64,000 bases of DNA from Scilla litardierei. Its lineage: Eukaryota > Streptophyta > Magnoliopsida > Asparagales > Asparagaceae. Positions 1 through 11,623 of this stretch are shown here, piece by piece; within the stretch, counting starts at the first letter, position 1; the number at the start of each line of letters is the position of its first letter. Below the pieces are notes generated by a model, which had not been told where the DNA came from, did no database searches, and was given only the letters and a program-made list of their open reading frames with translations. Both the position numbers and the translations under genes were made by a program. The DNA is taken from positions 2,123,878 to 2,187,877 of the forward strand of contig CM061139.1 in the NCBI GenBank assembly GCA_030789695.1, read 5' to 3'.

Positions 1-131
1 ATGAGAAGAACGTGAGAATGGGGAAAAGGTATCCTGGCAATGCATAGTACAAAAAGCTTGCAACTAAGAATACAAGGAAGAATTGCATCCTAGTTAGCCC
101 TCGCGACCCTGAATCCCTTTCATGGAGAGCT
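1..131 (-). CDS. Oligopeptide transporter (OPT), exon 3 (partial, runs off the window)
   Basis: Continuation of the OPT gene whose first exons are at 22508-23023 and 749-846. The minus-strand frame reads an ALHE...GLTRMQFF segment and then a hydrophobic stretch with [10 protein letters not shown], both characteristic of plant OPT peptide/metal-chelate transporters, which are plasma-membrane proton-coupled carriers. The exon starts at 131 after a CAG acceptor (134-132) with a pyrimidine-rich tract upstream. Its first base completes the split Arg codon left by exon 2 when the upstream donor is used, so the reading frame is continuous. The frame stays open to the edge. The remaining exons, including the family's KIPPR region, lie outside the window. 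Confidence 0.88.
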
Positions 132-748
132 CTGATACACCCAAAGAAAAATAGGGGGAAAAAGAAGTTCAAATGTTAGTAAGATTGAAATGTATCTGTG
201 CGTACAAAACTTGAAGAATGACAAATGTTATGTATGCTGTTTCTTTTTTTTTAATTCTCTCTCTTTTCTTTTCAGGCAAGCTGGCTAGAAAGCTTCCCAT
301 CTATCAACAGATGATGCATTCACTTATTCCTCTCTTGTCATAAATTACAAAAATGCGATCCAGGAAGAAACAGAGGAATAAAACGAATTCAAGGAGAAGA
401 GTTCCAGAATCACTAGAGAAAATATTTGCATTTTTGATTTAATCAATATAGTTCAACTGAGAACTTCAGAATCACGTAAGCTTATGATATGGCTTGCCCA
501 ATTGGTAAGAAGGATCCGATCTAAAGAGTATGAAGCTTCACTCAAAAAAGATACATTAGTAAATAAGGTACCGTTCCACAGATGATCACATTATCTACTC
601 TATTGCCATTGGCATAAAGCTAGCTTTGGGGCTAGAAATGCCAATATCAGGTTTAGAAGGAAAGATGACAAGAAAAAAAATGAAATCTAATAGCAGTGTT
701 TATGGAAACATGGAAACATAGTACTCCACCTGAAGAGAGAAACTACAC
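132..748 (-). other. OPT intron 2
   Basis: 617-bp intron between OPT exons 2 and 3, with GT at 748-747 and AG at 133-132. It is AT-rich and has no recognisable transposon. This is an ordinary plant intron, in contrast to intron 1. Confidence 0.8.
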
Positions 749-762
749 CTGAAGAGAGAAAC
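727..762 (-). repeat. 19-bp-period tandem duplication over the exon 2 splice donor
   Basis: A 17-bp unit (727-743) recurs at 746-762 with a 2-bp spacer. On the gene strand it contains the last exon bases and the donor (CTTCAG/GTG), so there are two potential donors 19 nt apart. The upstream one (exon end 749) keeps the OPT frame; the downstream one (exon end 730) would add 19 nt and shift the frame. Confidence 0.85.
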
Positions 763-846
763 CTGAGCAAGATTGGAAGGCCACCACATTTCAGCAGGAT
801 CTACTAAATATCTCCTCAGCATGCCGGCCCAGCCATAGCCCAGAAT
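749..846 (-). CDS. Oligopeptide transporter (OPT), exon 2
   Basis: 98-bp exon reading [16 protein letters not shown], then an [14 protein letters not shown] segment. This is the strongly conserved OPT stretch that follows LLIVLTTQ in family members, which is exactly where exon 1 ends. The acceptor is TATAG at 848-847 and the exon begins in phase 0 at 846. The first donor is AG/GTGTAG at 749/748 and leaves a codon split 2+1, completed by exon 3. The exon is intact with no stop. It lies 21.7 kb from exon 1. Confidence 0.9.
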
Positions 847-1345
847 CTATAAAGCATGACTTGTATAAATTAGATAAAGTGAAGCTAAAGAACAGACGGG
901 GAGAAATGTGATAGACCAATTTTCTTTCTATTTTCTTCCTTTTTCTTGACCAAGCTTGCATTTCAAGCAATAATAAATATTGTTCATCACACTGCCATGC
1001 TGACTAAGAGAAGGGGAATACCATTGAATATGAAATAATTAAATAATATGAAGTAATACTGATATTCTACTGAGCACAGACACTTCGAAATGAGTGTCGT
1101 GCAACAATGCCACTTGCGAGATACATGCTCAACATATTGGACCCTCAAATGTTATGTCCGGTTTTTAAATCCAGAAGGTTGCATGTTGGGGTGTTATCTG
1201 TTGAGTATGATAATTTATGTTTAATACTAGCAAACATGTATAAACGGTGTAATATGTTTGCTTGTCATTGATATTTAATATTTTTAGAAGGTTGAAAACA
1301 ATTGGTTAATTGTAGAAAAAACTTCTATGCAGATCATGTGCGCAT

Positions 1346-2234
1346 TGTTGGGAAAAGTTATCACCTTGAGATCCCTGCGGAAATAACTACTTCTAAAAGC
1401 TGATCATGAATCTAGGACTAGCAAAATCGGATACTCAAAATACCCCAACAAAGTTCCCACCGATCTTGCAAAGTAAAGCAGCAAACGAAATAGTAACAAA
1501 TAAATCACATTTCAGACACGAGATTTACCCTAGTTCGGTTACGCACAACCTACATCCAACAACTTCCGAGATGATTCCACTGTCAGAGAGATCTTCAAAA
1601 GACTACAATCTTGCTTCCGCTCACGTAAGTAATAACTTGTCAAGATGAACAAGCCCTCATTGAGTGAAAACAGGGAGACAAGGATAGAATTGCTCAGACT
1701 CCAAGAACAAACTCCAATCCCTAATCTCTCGACTAAACTTCAATGGCGGCTGCTCAAGCACTCATCTCCTCACGAGATATGGAATTAATCTTAATTGGAT
1801 CAACCCTAATCAATCCAGGCCATTAGATTAAGTAGGGTCTCAAAAACATCGGTGACAACGTCATCAAACCCGTCAAACTTAAAATCTGGGCTCCGCACCA
1901 CTCGGGCGAGTGGGTTCTGAGCTTGCCCAAGCGACCGCTTTGCTGATGCGGCTGCTGGCTGAATTGCTGAGGCGCTCGGCCGAGTGGAGGCTTCGCTCGG
2001 CCCGAGCGCTTGTACCGTAAAGACCATAAAATATGTCTGCTTAACTCAGTCGAGTGCTTGAGCCGCTCGCCCGAGCTGACATTGCTCGGTCTGAGCAGTA
2101 GGGCGCTCGGTCGAGCGATACGCCTTGTAGCTTCACCGGTGTCTTGTGGCACCAGCTCGACCGAGCGTCTGAGACCACTCGGCCGAGCAATCTGGGCATT
2201 GTGTGTCGGAGATTTGAAACTCCAGATTTTAACA
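1346..2234 (-). repeat. COP1 3' LTR
   Basis: 889-bp LTR starting TGTTGGG and ending AACA on the plus strand. It is directly repeated at 8450-9334 with moderate divergence, including small indels. A weak purine-rich tract (AAGGTAGAG on the element strand) lies just inside it. Confidence 0.92.
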
Positions 2235-2474
2235 CTCTACCTTGATTCAAATCTTATCACATAATCCTGCACATACACGCTGCTCGTCATGACCCTCTCT
2301 GGGTTTCATCATCATCTCGAAATCCGCACCATCTGGCACCACCTAAGCCAATAAGGAGATCAACTCCAAGCACACCTGAAGCTTGATGACGGAAACTAGC
2401 TTGGAGAACATGTTTGCAGGGTTCTTCTCAGTCAGTCGAGATCTTCTAAAGCTCCACTTCCTTGCTCTCCAACT

Positions 2475-5400
2475 CTAGGAAGGAATCTCGCACCTCAATA
2501 TGCTTCGTTCTCGAACTGTATGTCTGGTGCATTGCCAGATGAATGATACTCTCGCTGTCACTGTATACTCGTGACGAACTCTACGGCACCCCAAGTCTCT
2601 CAGCAGACTCGTGAAATATTTGGCCTCCTTCACAGCTTCCACCGCTGCGATAAACTCGGCCTCTGTGGTTGATAACGCTACCACCGATATAGAACCGACC
2701 TCCACAATACCGCGACTGTGCCCAATGTGAACGTGTACCCCGTGGTAAATCACCGCCTGTCTCTATACATTGCATTGTCACTGTCGCAATATCCCGTTAG
2801 CACTTTTCCGTCTCCTCTCCCATAGAGAATCCCGACACTAGTTATGCCTCGCAGATACCTCAAAATCCACTTGACAGCCTGCCAATTCTCCTTGCCTGGG
2901 TTCGCCTAGGGATGGCAGTAATGGCCTGACCCGACTGGCCCGACCCGATTTTGACCCGTCCCGCCCCGGCCCGCAGACGGGTCGGGGCAAGCTTGGGCTT
3001 CATATGCGGCCCGCCCCGCCCCGGTAAACTATAGAAGTTCTAAAAACCTTACTATTTTGATGTGGACCATGCGGCCAGTCCATGACTTATAACTCGTACT
3101 CTGTTCTACAGTTCTCCCAATTAAGACAATTTCCAATTCCAAATTACCAAACATATCACAATTCTCCCAATTTTGAAATAAAAATTTTGTTTTGGATTCA
3201 TAAGGATGGTAGTAATGACCTGACCCGACCGGCCCGACCCGGTTTTGGTAAGAAGTTAACCGCCCCGAGACCCGCCCTGCCCCGACCCGTGGACGGGACG
3301 GTGCAAGCTTGGGTAGTTAAATACCCGCCCCGCCCCGCAATATTGCCATTGCTAGGTTCGTCATATACCTGCAAACCACTCACACAGCCTGTGCAATATC
3401 TGGACACGTGCATCTCATCGCGCACATTAAACTTCCTACTGCACTCGCATATGGAACCTAAGACATATACTTCTCATCCTCAGTGCTCGGCGACTGTGTT
3501 GCAGACAACTGAAAATGAGCTCCAAGCGGTGTTGTCACGAGCTTCGCGCTCTCCATCCTAAAACGGATCAACACCGTCTGAATATACCCCTCATGTGACA
3601 GCCTTAGCTCATGTCTCTTCCTATCTAGGAAAATCTCCATTCCAAGAATCTTCTTTGGGGGCCACAAGTCCTTCATATCAAACTCTTGCCACATCTTCGT
3701 CTTCAGCTTCTTCACCTCAAATATGCAATTGGAAGCAATAAGCATATCGTCCACGTAGAGCAGCAAATAAATCTTCACGCCATTCTCCAGTGTGTGAACA
3801 TACACACACTGGTTCTCGATACTCCTCTCAAAGCCTACCCCCATCATGAAGCTGTCGAATCGCTTGTACAACTGCCTAGATGACTGCTTCAACCCGTACA
3901 AGGATTTCTTCAATCTGCAGACTAAATTTTCTTTTCCCTCAACTATGAACCTCTCTGGCTGATGCATGTAAATCTCTTCATCAAGATCTCCATGCAGAAA
4001 GGCTGTCTGTACGTCGAGTTGCTCCAACTCCATGTTCATGCTTACCACTAGTGCCATCAACACATGAATGGATGTGTCGCACAACAGGTGAGAATATCTC
4101 ATTGAAGTCTTCTCATTTCTTTTGTGCGAACCCCTTGGCCACCAGTCTCGCATTGTACCTAACATCATTACCATCTTGTGTTGAGCTTTATTTTACCTTA
4201 TATATCCAACGGCATCTAATAGCACGCTTCTCGCTGGGTAACGGCACCAACTTCCAAGTGCCATTGTGGTGGAGGAACTCCATCTCCTCCATATCTTCTT
4301 GCCACTGAGCGGCATCTCCTGAGCCTATAGCTTCACCATATGTCGCCGACTCCTCATGCTCCAAGTTGAGTGCATATGACTACCATGTCATCGAAAGAAA
4401 ATCACGCATAGTCCCATGCTCCAAATCTCTCAGGCGCTTTCTTCACCCTCTTTGATTTTCGTGTTCCTTCATCACATGCATAAGTGTCAACGCGAACCTG
4501 AGATGGATCGGGTGTCTGCTTACAGTCCTTAACATGGACCTCATCATGTCCTTCAACTGGGACGTCGACCATCAACTCTTTGCCTGGTCGCTGAGTGTGC
4601 TGGACTGGAAGGTAGACTATGTCTGTCAATATCTTCTCCAATGACGTGTCCCCTTCTGAGTGAGAATGCTCCGTCCTGAGCATTGCATCCTCATCAAAAG
4701 TGACATGTCGGCTCAAAATCGATTTCTGTCCCTTTGGATCCCATAAGCGATATCCCTTGACGGCATGGCCATATCCAAGAAAGATGCACTTCTTCGCTCT
4801 TGGATCCAACGTGTCGCCCCTCTCGTGCACCTACGCCGGGTAACCCACTACGCGTAAGTATGAATAGTCTCCAACTTCTCCACTCCACTTTTCTTTCGGA
4901 ATTTTGTAACCAATAGCCACTGACGGAACTCTGTTCACGATGGGCACAGCAGTAATGAGCATCTCTCCCCAGAATTCCGTCCCCAAACCGGCTGAGTGCC
5001 TCAAGCATTGCACTCGCTCCAACAACGTCCGATTCATCCGCTCCACCACACCATTTGACTGTGGATCTCCAGATGTGCTAAAATGACGGCGGATTCCATG
5101 AAATTTGTAGAAATTCCTAAATTCTCTCGAGGTGTACTCGCCTCTATTATCAGACCTCGGCACTTTCACATGCCTTTCGGTTTACTTTTCAACCATGGTC
5201 TTCCACTCCCTGAAGATCTCAAATGTCTGGTCCTTCGTCTTCATCAAGTACATCCAGACTTTGCTGGAGTAGTCATCTATGAAAAGAACAAAGTATCTAG
5301 GTCATCCTCTTGACGCATCCGGGTACGGTCCACACACATCTGTGTACATAGTCAAGCGGTCCTTTGTCTTTTTCCCGTACACACAGGACTCGCAGAACTC

Positions 5401-5950
5401 TACGCTCTCATTCGTAACATCAATCAACTTTCTCCTCTGAAGTATATCGAGGGTCTTGTCACACAGATGGCCCAAACGATAATGCCACAGCTTGGTTGAA
5501 TCTCCAGTACTTGTGCTAGTAGATTCAACGTAGGCATCTTCTTTCACTGTTGTACCTTGAAGAACATATAAGTTTGTCACTTTCCTTCCCTTTATCACTA
5601 CCATGGCACCTTTTGACACTCTCAATTAGTCTTTCTCAAAGACCAACTTGCATCCGGCATTGTCCAAAACGCCTATAGAGATTAGGCTCTTCTGCAGATC
5701 TAGGACATGCCTCACATCGGCTAGTGTACGCACTATGCTATCATGCATCTTGATCCAAACGGTTCCAATACCTGCAGTCTTGCACACTGCATTGTTCACT
5801 ATAAGGATTGAGCCTCCATCTTCCTTGGAACAGTACACTGTGAACCAACTTCAATGCAGAGTCATGTGGTATGAGCACCCACTGTCCATAAGCCACACAA
5901 TGTTTGCTTCACCTACAATCCCTGCTGCAAACATCTTCGGATCTCTGCAT
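2475..5950 (-). pseudogene. COP1 pol pseudogene (protease-integrase-RT-RNase H)
   Basis: Broken minus-strand copia polyprotein. The protease motif WLMDSGCSYHMT is near 5.87 kb. A GAG-pre-integrase/zinc segment with CESCVYGK is at about 5.3-5.6 kb, and the integrase core with SDNRGEYTS...NGVVERMNRTLLE is at 4.83-5.17 kb. RT with LDVQTAFLHGDLDEEIYM and YVDDML is at 3.46-4.17 kb. RNase H with ALSTTEAEF is at 2.5-2.75 kb. Several frame changes and stops separate these pieces, and a hAT MITE (2907-3354) splits the RT/RNase H connection. No functional product is expected. Confidence 0.88.
2907..3354. mobile_element. hAT-type MITE inserted in COP1
   Basis: 448-bp insertion with termini TAGGGATGGCA and, as reverse complement at the other end, TAGCAATGGCA. 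These resemble hAT terminal inverted repeats. It is flanked by an 8-bp target duplication with one mismatch (GGTTCGCC at 2899-2906, GGTTCGTC at 3355-3362), the size made by hAT transposases. It encodes no transposase. Inside, two GC-rich blocks of CCCGACCCG/CCCGCCCC type (about 2909-3028 and 3203-3345) flank an AT-rich centre. Confidence 0.8.
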
Positions 5951-8401
5951 TGATCTCCGCGTCCTTCACGTATATGCATGCCATCTATTCCCAACGATGC
6001 TGAACCGGACTCTTTATCGGCATCCTTGCCTTTCTTCCTATTCTTGTTAGGACACCAGTTAGCAAAATGACCCTTCTGCTGACAATTGTAGAATGTGATC
6101 TTCGCGAATATATCATGTGAATGTCTCGACTTGGAGCGGTCGTTATTCTTCCTGTGTTGGCCTTGACCTCCTCTCCTTTCCTGTCGACCTCTCACATATA
6201 TGACCTCCTCACTGTTACTCACATGATCTCTGCCTTGAACCTTGCCACATAGTTGCTCACTGTGAAGCTCCGCTTTCACCTCCTCCATGGTGAGAGCCGT
6301 TCGATTATATATCATATAGACCGAACAAACTGATTATAATCCTCAGGCAATAAGCACAACAAGATGACTGACGTGCGTTTATATTTCATATATTTGCGCA
6401 CGTTTTCTTCCGTGTTTTTCCGTATTTTACCACCGTCTTATATTCGTTTTCTCGTGTTTTCTTGTTTTCTTTCACTTTTCCGTTTTTCCGTATTTTGCAG
6501 GAGTTTACTGGTATAGTGGACATAAAACGACGATATCGCAAGTCCCCGGAGCAACGGGAGGAGTCACGCGTGATCCAGTGGGTCAAACGACAACGATATC
6601 ATCTTTCAGCCCCTCACCCGATCGGTTGGTCATCTTCAACCGATCGGGTGATGCACGCGTGCACCACCCGGACGCAGCTTGGAGCTCACAAGAAGTCACC
6701 CGGTCGGTTCGAAGGCCGGTTCAAAAGCCCAAAGTCTCTGGATTATTATTGTGATTGCCAACCGATCGGGTGACCTTAACCCGATCGGTTCATCTGTAGC
6801 CGAATCTCCAGAGCCAAGACACGGTCAGCTCAACTGGCCTCCTCACCCGACGGCACTAAGATCCAACCGATCACATTCATATGTCAATCGACCGGGTGAA
6901 GATGACCGGGTGAAGTCACGCATTGCGCTGTAAATGAGAGAAGCAGGTCACCCGATCGGTTGACTTGTCAACCGATCGGGTGATATCTTTTCATATATAT
7001 AGGACCCCTAGGTTTTTCCAGAAACGAGAGTTGGTTATTTTTAACTGTTTTCTTCATTTTGTGACGGCTGTAATTTCCCAGTTTTTGTAAGTTTTCAGAT
7101 CTTTGTCAAACTTTAGTATTATCTTAATTGCTTTACTACCATTACATTTCTATTGTCTGATCATGATTTTTACGGTCGATTTCTGTTTAGATCGCTTTTT
7201 ACTAAATATGTGTGAGTAGTTCCCAAATCTGGGATTTTGACGGAAACCCATTCGTGGGCTCTTCCTGATGCGTCCATAGGACTAGGAAATCGATAAGAAT
7301 TAGGAATCTAACGGTTACGCGGGGTGTTTTATTGTCATCGGCGGAAAAAAGACCGCCTTTGACCGTCGGGCCAAGGGGGAATAAACTTGGCGGTTGACTC
7401 CCTAGCCATAGCTCACGCCCTTAGCGTAGACGTCGAATCCTAGCGCGCAGGAGCGGCAGGATGAGACGTTGGGAGTTATCGTTGCGAGCTTAGTGCTCCC
7501 GGAGTCGGTCAGTGTTAATGGACACGGGAGTGCCCACTGACCGAACCCGGGAAGTCCGGCGTATCATCCTAGGCACCGACCGGAATATCGGGCCCATGAG
7601 ACGCTGGTACCACTCTTAGTGGCAACGTCTCACCATTAGACACTAATTCCGATCGCTATCCTACCCGTAGGCCATATCAGCGAGAGTCGCTCGATAGGGT
7701 GGAAACCAAAGTCCCGGGTTTTTCATTTATATTGTCTATACCTTACATTCCATTTACCGTGATAACCCATCATTCGATCCGGGCTAGCTCGCCCATGGGG
7801 TGATTTTGATCCTCTTTGACACAAGCACATCCACGCCTCCCTGAGTTCGACCCCTAAGCCACACTACAACACCGTGCGCTTGCGGTTACAAATATTTAAA
7901 TCTCACGCCCCCAATCGTATTATTGCACACATCTAGCACGCATAAGCGGGGGATGTCAATGACTGCCTGTTTCTCATCTTCAATCTTCACATTCATACCC
8001 CGCATCTCTCACACTATCCGGTTCAATTCATCCATGTGGTCCTTCACTGCAAATCCAGACTTTATCTAGAGCATATACAGCTGCTGAAGCAAATAGAGAC
8101 GACTCGTGAATGATTTCTTCATGTACAGTCCATCAAGCTTCTTCCAGATATCAAATGCTGTTACTACATCCAAGACCTCTCTCAGGACATTATCTGTCAA
8201 CGACAACTGTATCGCACAGTATGCCTTTCTCTCCATCTCGGCTCTCGTGGGTTCCTTCACTTCCTTATCGATATTCGCCTCATCGAATACGATTTGATAA
8301 CAACCCGTCTGCATCTAAACATTTTTCACCTTTGTCTGCCAAATCCAAAAGTCATTTCGGCCAGTGAATTTCTCAATGTTCAAAGTTGCTAACGGCGCCA
8401 T
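5851..8401 (-). pseudogene. COP1 gag pseudogene, split by a solo LTR
   Basis: Gag starts at an ATG at 8401 and reads MAPLATLNIEKFTGRNDF, typical of copia gag (UBN2-like) N-termini. It is interrupted by a stop around 8314 and then by the solo LTR at 6369-7958. Beyond that it continues into LLCLLPEDYNQFV and a basic region with a zinc knuckle near 6.07 kb. That knuckle keeps C-x4-H-x4-C but has Phe where the first Cys of the CCHC motif should be. Protease follows directly. Confidence 0.82.
6369..7958 (+). mobile_element. SOLO1: solo LTR inserted in COP1 gag
   Basis: 1,590-bp insertion beginning TGACGTGCG and ending GGATGTCA, flanked by the 5-bp duplication ATGAC (6364-6368, 7959-7963). It interrupts an otherwise recognisable gag frame. 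TG...CA ends plus a 5-bp duplication and no coding sequence or second LTR fit a solo LTR left by recombination. The composition resembles gypsy (Tat/Athila-like) LTRs, but this assignment is weak. It carries many CACCCGATCGGT/ACCGATCGGGTG dyads at 6.6-7.0 kb. Confidence 0.82.
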
Positions 8402-8435
8402 CTTCGCCACTAACTTTCTTCACAAACGAACACAA

Positions 8436-8447
8436 GCTCTGATACCA
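8436..8447 (-). promoter_or_regulatory. COP1 primer binding site (tRNA-iMet)
   Basis: On the element strand TGGTATCAGAGC, complementary to the 3' end of plant initiator Met tRNA, two bases inside the 5' LTR. Confidence 0.93.
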
Positions 8448-8449
8448 CT

Positions 8450-9334
8450 TGTTGGGAAAATTTATCACCTTGAGATCCCCGCGGAAACAAGTACTCCTAA
8501 AAACTCATCAGGAATCTAGGACTAGCAAAATCGGACGCAAAATACCCCAACAAAGTTCTCTACGGTCTTGCAAAGTAAAGCAGCAAAACAAATAAATCAC
8601 AACAAATAAAACACAACAGACACAAGAGATTTACCCTGGTTCGGTTGCGCACAACCTACATCCAACAACTTCCGAGATGATTCCACTATCAGATAGATCT
8701 TCAAAGGACTACAATCTTACTTCTGCTCACGTGAGTAATAACTTGTCAAGATGAACAAGCCCTCACGAACTCACTCAAGGAAGAAGAAAACAAGAATACA
8801 AGGACAGAATCGCTCAAAGTCCAAGAACAAACTCCAAGCCATAATCTCTCGACTAAACTTCAATGACGGCTGCTCAAGCACTCCTCTCTTCACGAGATCT
8901 GGAATTAATCTTAATTGGATCAACCCTAATCAATCTAGGTCATTAGATTAAGTAGGGTCTCAAAAATAGGGCCGAAAACGTCATCAAACACGTCAAACTT
9001 AAAATCTGGGCCCCGCACCGCTCGTGTGAGTGGATTTTGAGCTCGCCCGAGCAGCCGCTTTGCTCCTGCAGCTGTTGGCTGAATTGATGAGACGCTCGAC
9101 CGAGCGGCTGCTCCGCTCGACCCGAGCGCTTGTACCGTAAAGCCCATAAAATCTATGTCTGCTTAACTCAGCCGAGTGATCGAGCCGCTATCCTGAGCCG
9201 ACATTGCTCAGGCCGAGCAGTAGGGCGCTCGGTCGAGCGACACGCCTTGCAGCTTCACCTGTGTCTTGTGGCACCAGCTCAGCCGAGCGATCTGGGCATT
9301 GTGTGTGGGAGATTTGAAACACCAGATTTTAACG
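8450..9334 (-). repeat. COP1 5' LTR
   Basis: 885-bp copy of the LTR at 1346-2234. On the plus strand it ends AACG instead of AACA. The CGCAT duplication fixes the boundary, so the terminal dinucleotide has mutated. Confidence 0.92.
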
Positions 9335-9949
9335 CGCATGTCTTAATAATTTGTGAAATAATAATATTTGGGAAAGTGAATTTGTTCTAAGAATTTTTTG
9401 AATCCTTTCCACCAAATTGTGGTAAATTATAACATCACGTTTGTCATATAAATTCCCCCTCCAAACCTTTGTCCGAGGAGGATTAACAATCTGTGGTTGG
9501 TTATGATGCTTCACTCAACATGAAAATGATCCGGCAGATATTTGAACAATTCCATGACCGCTATCAACCTTATGTTTACCTTCTACATTCGTGCCAAAGT
9601 CCCAATAGCCCAAAAGCTTTTCATGATATCTAATATGTTAATTGCTAAGAAAAACAATGCTTGCGATGGTGAAACGGTTTAAATCATGCAACAAAGGAGC
9701 AGCTAAGGAAAATTTCTCCTAATAATCTGGAGGAATATGTTGAGTGTAGTTATCATATCAAAATTTGAGAAAAGCTGAGGAGAATTAGATTCCATCTATT
9801 CTTCTTGGTTTGGCTTATTTATAGATGCATATCAAATCAGCTCCTAACCACTCCCACTTATATCACACATCTCTCAACTACTCTCACATTACATCGTAAC
9901 ACTTCCGTCACACTAAAGCATAGATATCATGCAAGCCCAGCTTATTACA

Positions 9950-10580
9950 GATATAGTTCACTCTCCTTTTCCACAAGCTTAGAAAGCGTGTTTGCCAGCT
10001 GATTTATCGATCTGACATATTTTATCTGTATAACATTCTTATCACACTGACATTTTACTATGTGACAATTAATCTCAATGTGGTTGTCCCTCATGAAATG
10101 TCAGATTTTTAACGATATATATATAACAGCTTGTTATTGCAATACAATCTCCCCGTGTAAGTGTAACAAGCCTTAGCTCGAAGAGTTTATACTGTGATTT
10201 TACATTGGATCAAGAAACAACTGGTTATTTCGTGTTCTTCTAAAATACCAAATTACTTTATATGAAAGCACGGTAACTATCTATCAATCGCTAATTAAAT
10301 GGTGCACTAGTCTAATCTGCATTTGGCAAGGACGTAATTCTACAATACCCAAAGGCAGTATATAAGTCATATACATGTTGTCTTCGTCAACTATATCAAG
10401 ATTCGCATCAAAGTGTCCCAATACATAGGCCACAGATCATCCATAAACTGACTTAGTACACTCTATCAAAATATAATATCAGGACGTGTCATAATAAGCT
10501 AGTTTATTTTTCCAATCAATCTAATGTATCACCTTGGATCATAGAGTGGCTTCCCTATCTGGCACAAGTCTAGAGTTTAG
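9950..10580 (-). pseudogene. Decayed copia RT/RNase H fragment
   Basis: In shifting minus-strand frames one reads LIGK followed by MTRPDI...SVLSQFM (about 10.4-10.55 kb) and, downstream, DNHIEINCHIV and QLANTLSK (about 9.97-10.1 kb). These are the conserved copia post-RT segment and RNase H end in the right order. There are many stops and no LTRs could be paired, so this is an old remnant. The stretch 9340-9950 next to it shows nothing clear and may be part of the same element. Confidence 0.6.
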
Positions 10581-10588
10581 ATCCACAT

Positions 10589-10903
10589 TGATAGGGGATC
10601 AAAATTGTAATTTTTAATTTTTAGTTTGTCTTTTAGTTCATTGAGTCTTTAGTTTGAGCAAGTTTAGTACCATATCGGATGGGATAGGAAAAATCTTTGT
10701 TTGTAAGCCAATATAAAGGCTAGACTTGCTTTATTTTGAATCAACCAATGAATGAATGAATCAATGAAAGTGAATTTTCTCAAAACCTGTTAAATGTTCC
10801 TTATATCTAGGTGCGAAGCATTGAAATCGTTGGTACGAAGCCAAGGACCCCTACTTATCCAATTGCTTCACCAAATCCCTAAAACACACTCCGTCCTACA
10901 TCA
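10589..10903 (+). repeat. TRG-A left LTR
   Basis: 315-bp LTR. It shares with the other three copies the block GTTTAGTACCA-CATCGG, then GTAAGCC and TATAAAGG, a likely promoter core with a TATA box, and a CAATGAATGAATGAA run. Confidence 0.8.
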
Positions 10904-11623
10904 ACTTGGGATTAGAGCTGAAGATCCTATCTTCGCTCTATTTCGATTTCAGATCTTCATGAAAATAAAAAAACACTACTTCCAACCACAACCTTCATTA
11001 AAAACCCCTAATTCAAAACAAAAAAATCACTTGCCTGCGTCATCACCTTCCGCCACCAACACAACCCAAATCCTCAAATTTCCAAAACCCTAACTGTCTT
11101 TCGTCATCTTCCGCATAAAGCGTTTGCGTCCCCGGCAACGTGCAACGCCGTAGATGCCAAAATCGTCAATTATCTGCTGATCTTTGACTCACCGAGATCG
11201 TCTTCAGCCAAACGCTAGCACCTCCTCCTCCAGCCACAACGATCTTCGCAGAACCCTTACCGATCTCCAAACAACTCAACGAACTCACCAACTCCTGGCA
11301 GCGCCACCCTAGCATTCAAAACACTTCAAAACACAGTCGTCAAAGATTTTCTAAGCATGCCGGCATTGACCTAGACCGACGACCCCATTAAAGTACTCGA
11401 CGGCTCGAGTAGGGACAAACGGGTGATGAAACATCGTTGGAAAAAATGTCGGTGCTAACCGAGTCGGCGCTACTGCAGTAGCGACGCATTCGAACCTGAC
11501 CCGAGCGCCAGTCGTGTCGGCTGAGACGAGCCACCGACACACCCTGGCACTGTTCATTAGCTCAGTGAGTCGACCCCAATCCGACTGGGAGGCGGCTCGA
11601 GCTGACTGAGCTAGAGCCAAGCC

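Larger units (their letters stand above)
1346..9334 (-). mobile_element. COP1: Ty1/copia LTR retrotransposon, degenerate
   Basis: Complete LTR element on the minus strand, bounded by the 5-bp target duplication CGCAT (1341-1345 and 9335-9339). Order in its own direction: 5' LTR (8450-9334), initiator-Met primer site (8436-8447), gag, protease, integrase, reverse transcriptase, RNase H, 3' LTR (1346-2234). The domain order with integrase before RT defines copia. Coding capacity is lost through stops, frameshifts and two later insertions: a solo LTR in gag and a MITE between the RT and RNase H regions. It lies inside OPT intron 1 in the sense of the gene. Confidence 0.92.

Noticed and set aside
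6600..7000. CACCCGATCGGT repeats as an operator array of a host gene
   Set aside because: They lie inside a solo LTR defined by TG...CA ends and an ATGAC duplication; no adjacent host gene.
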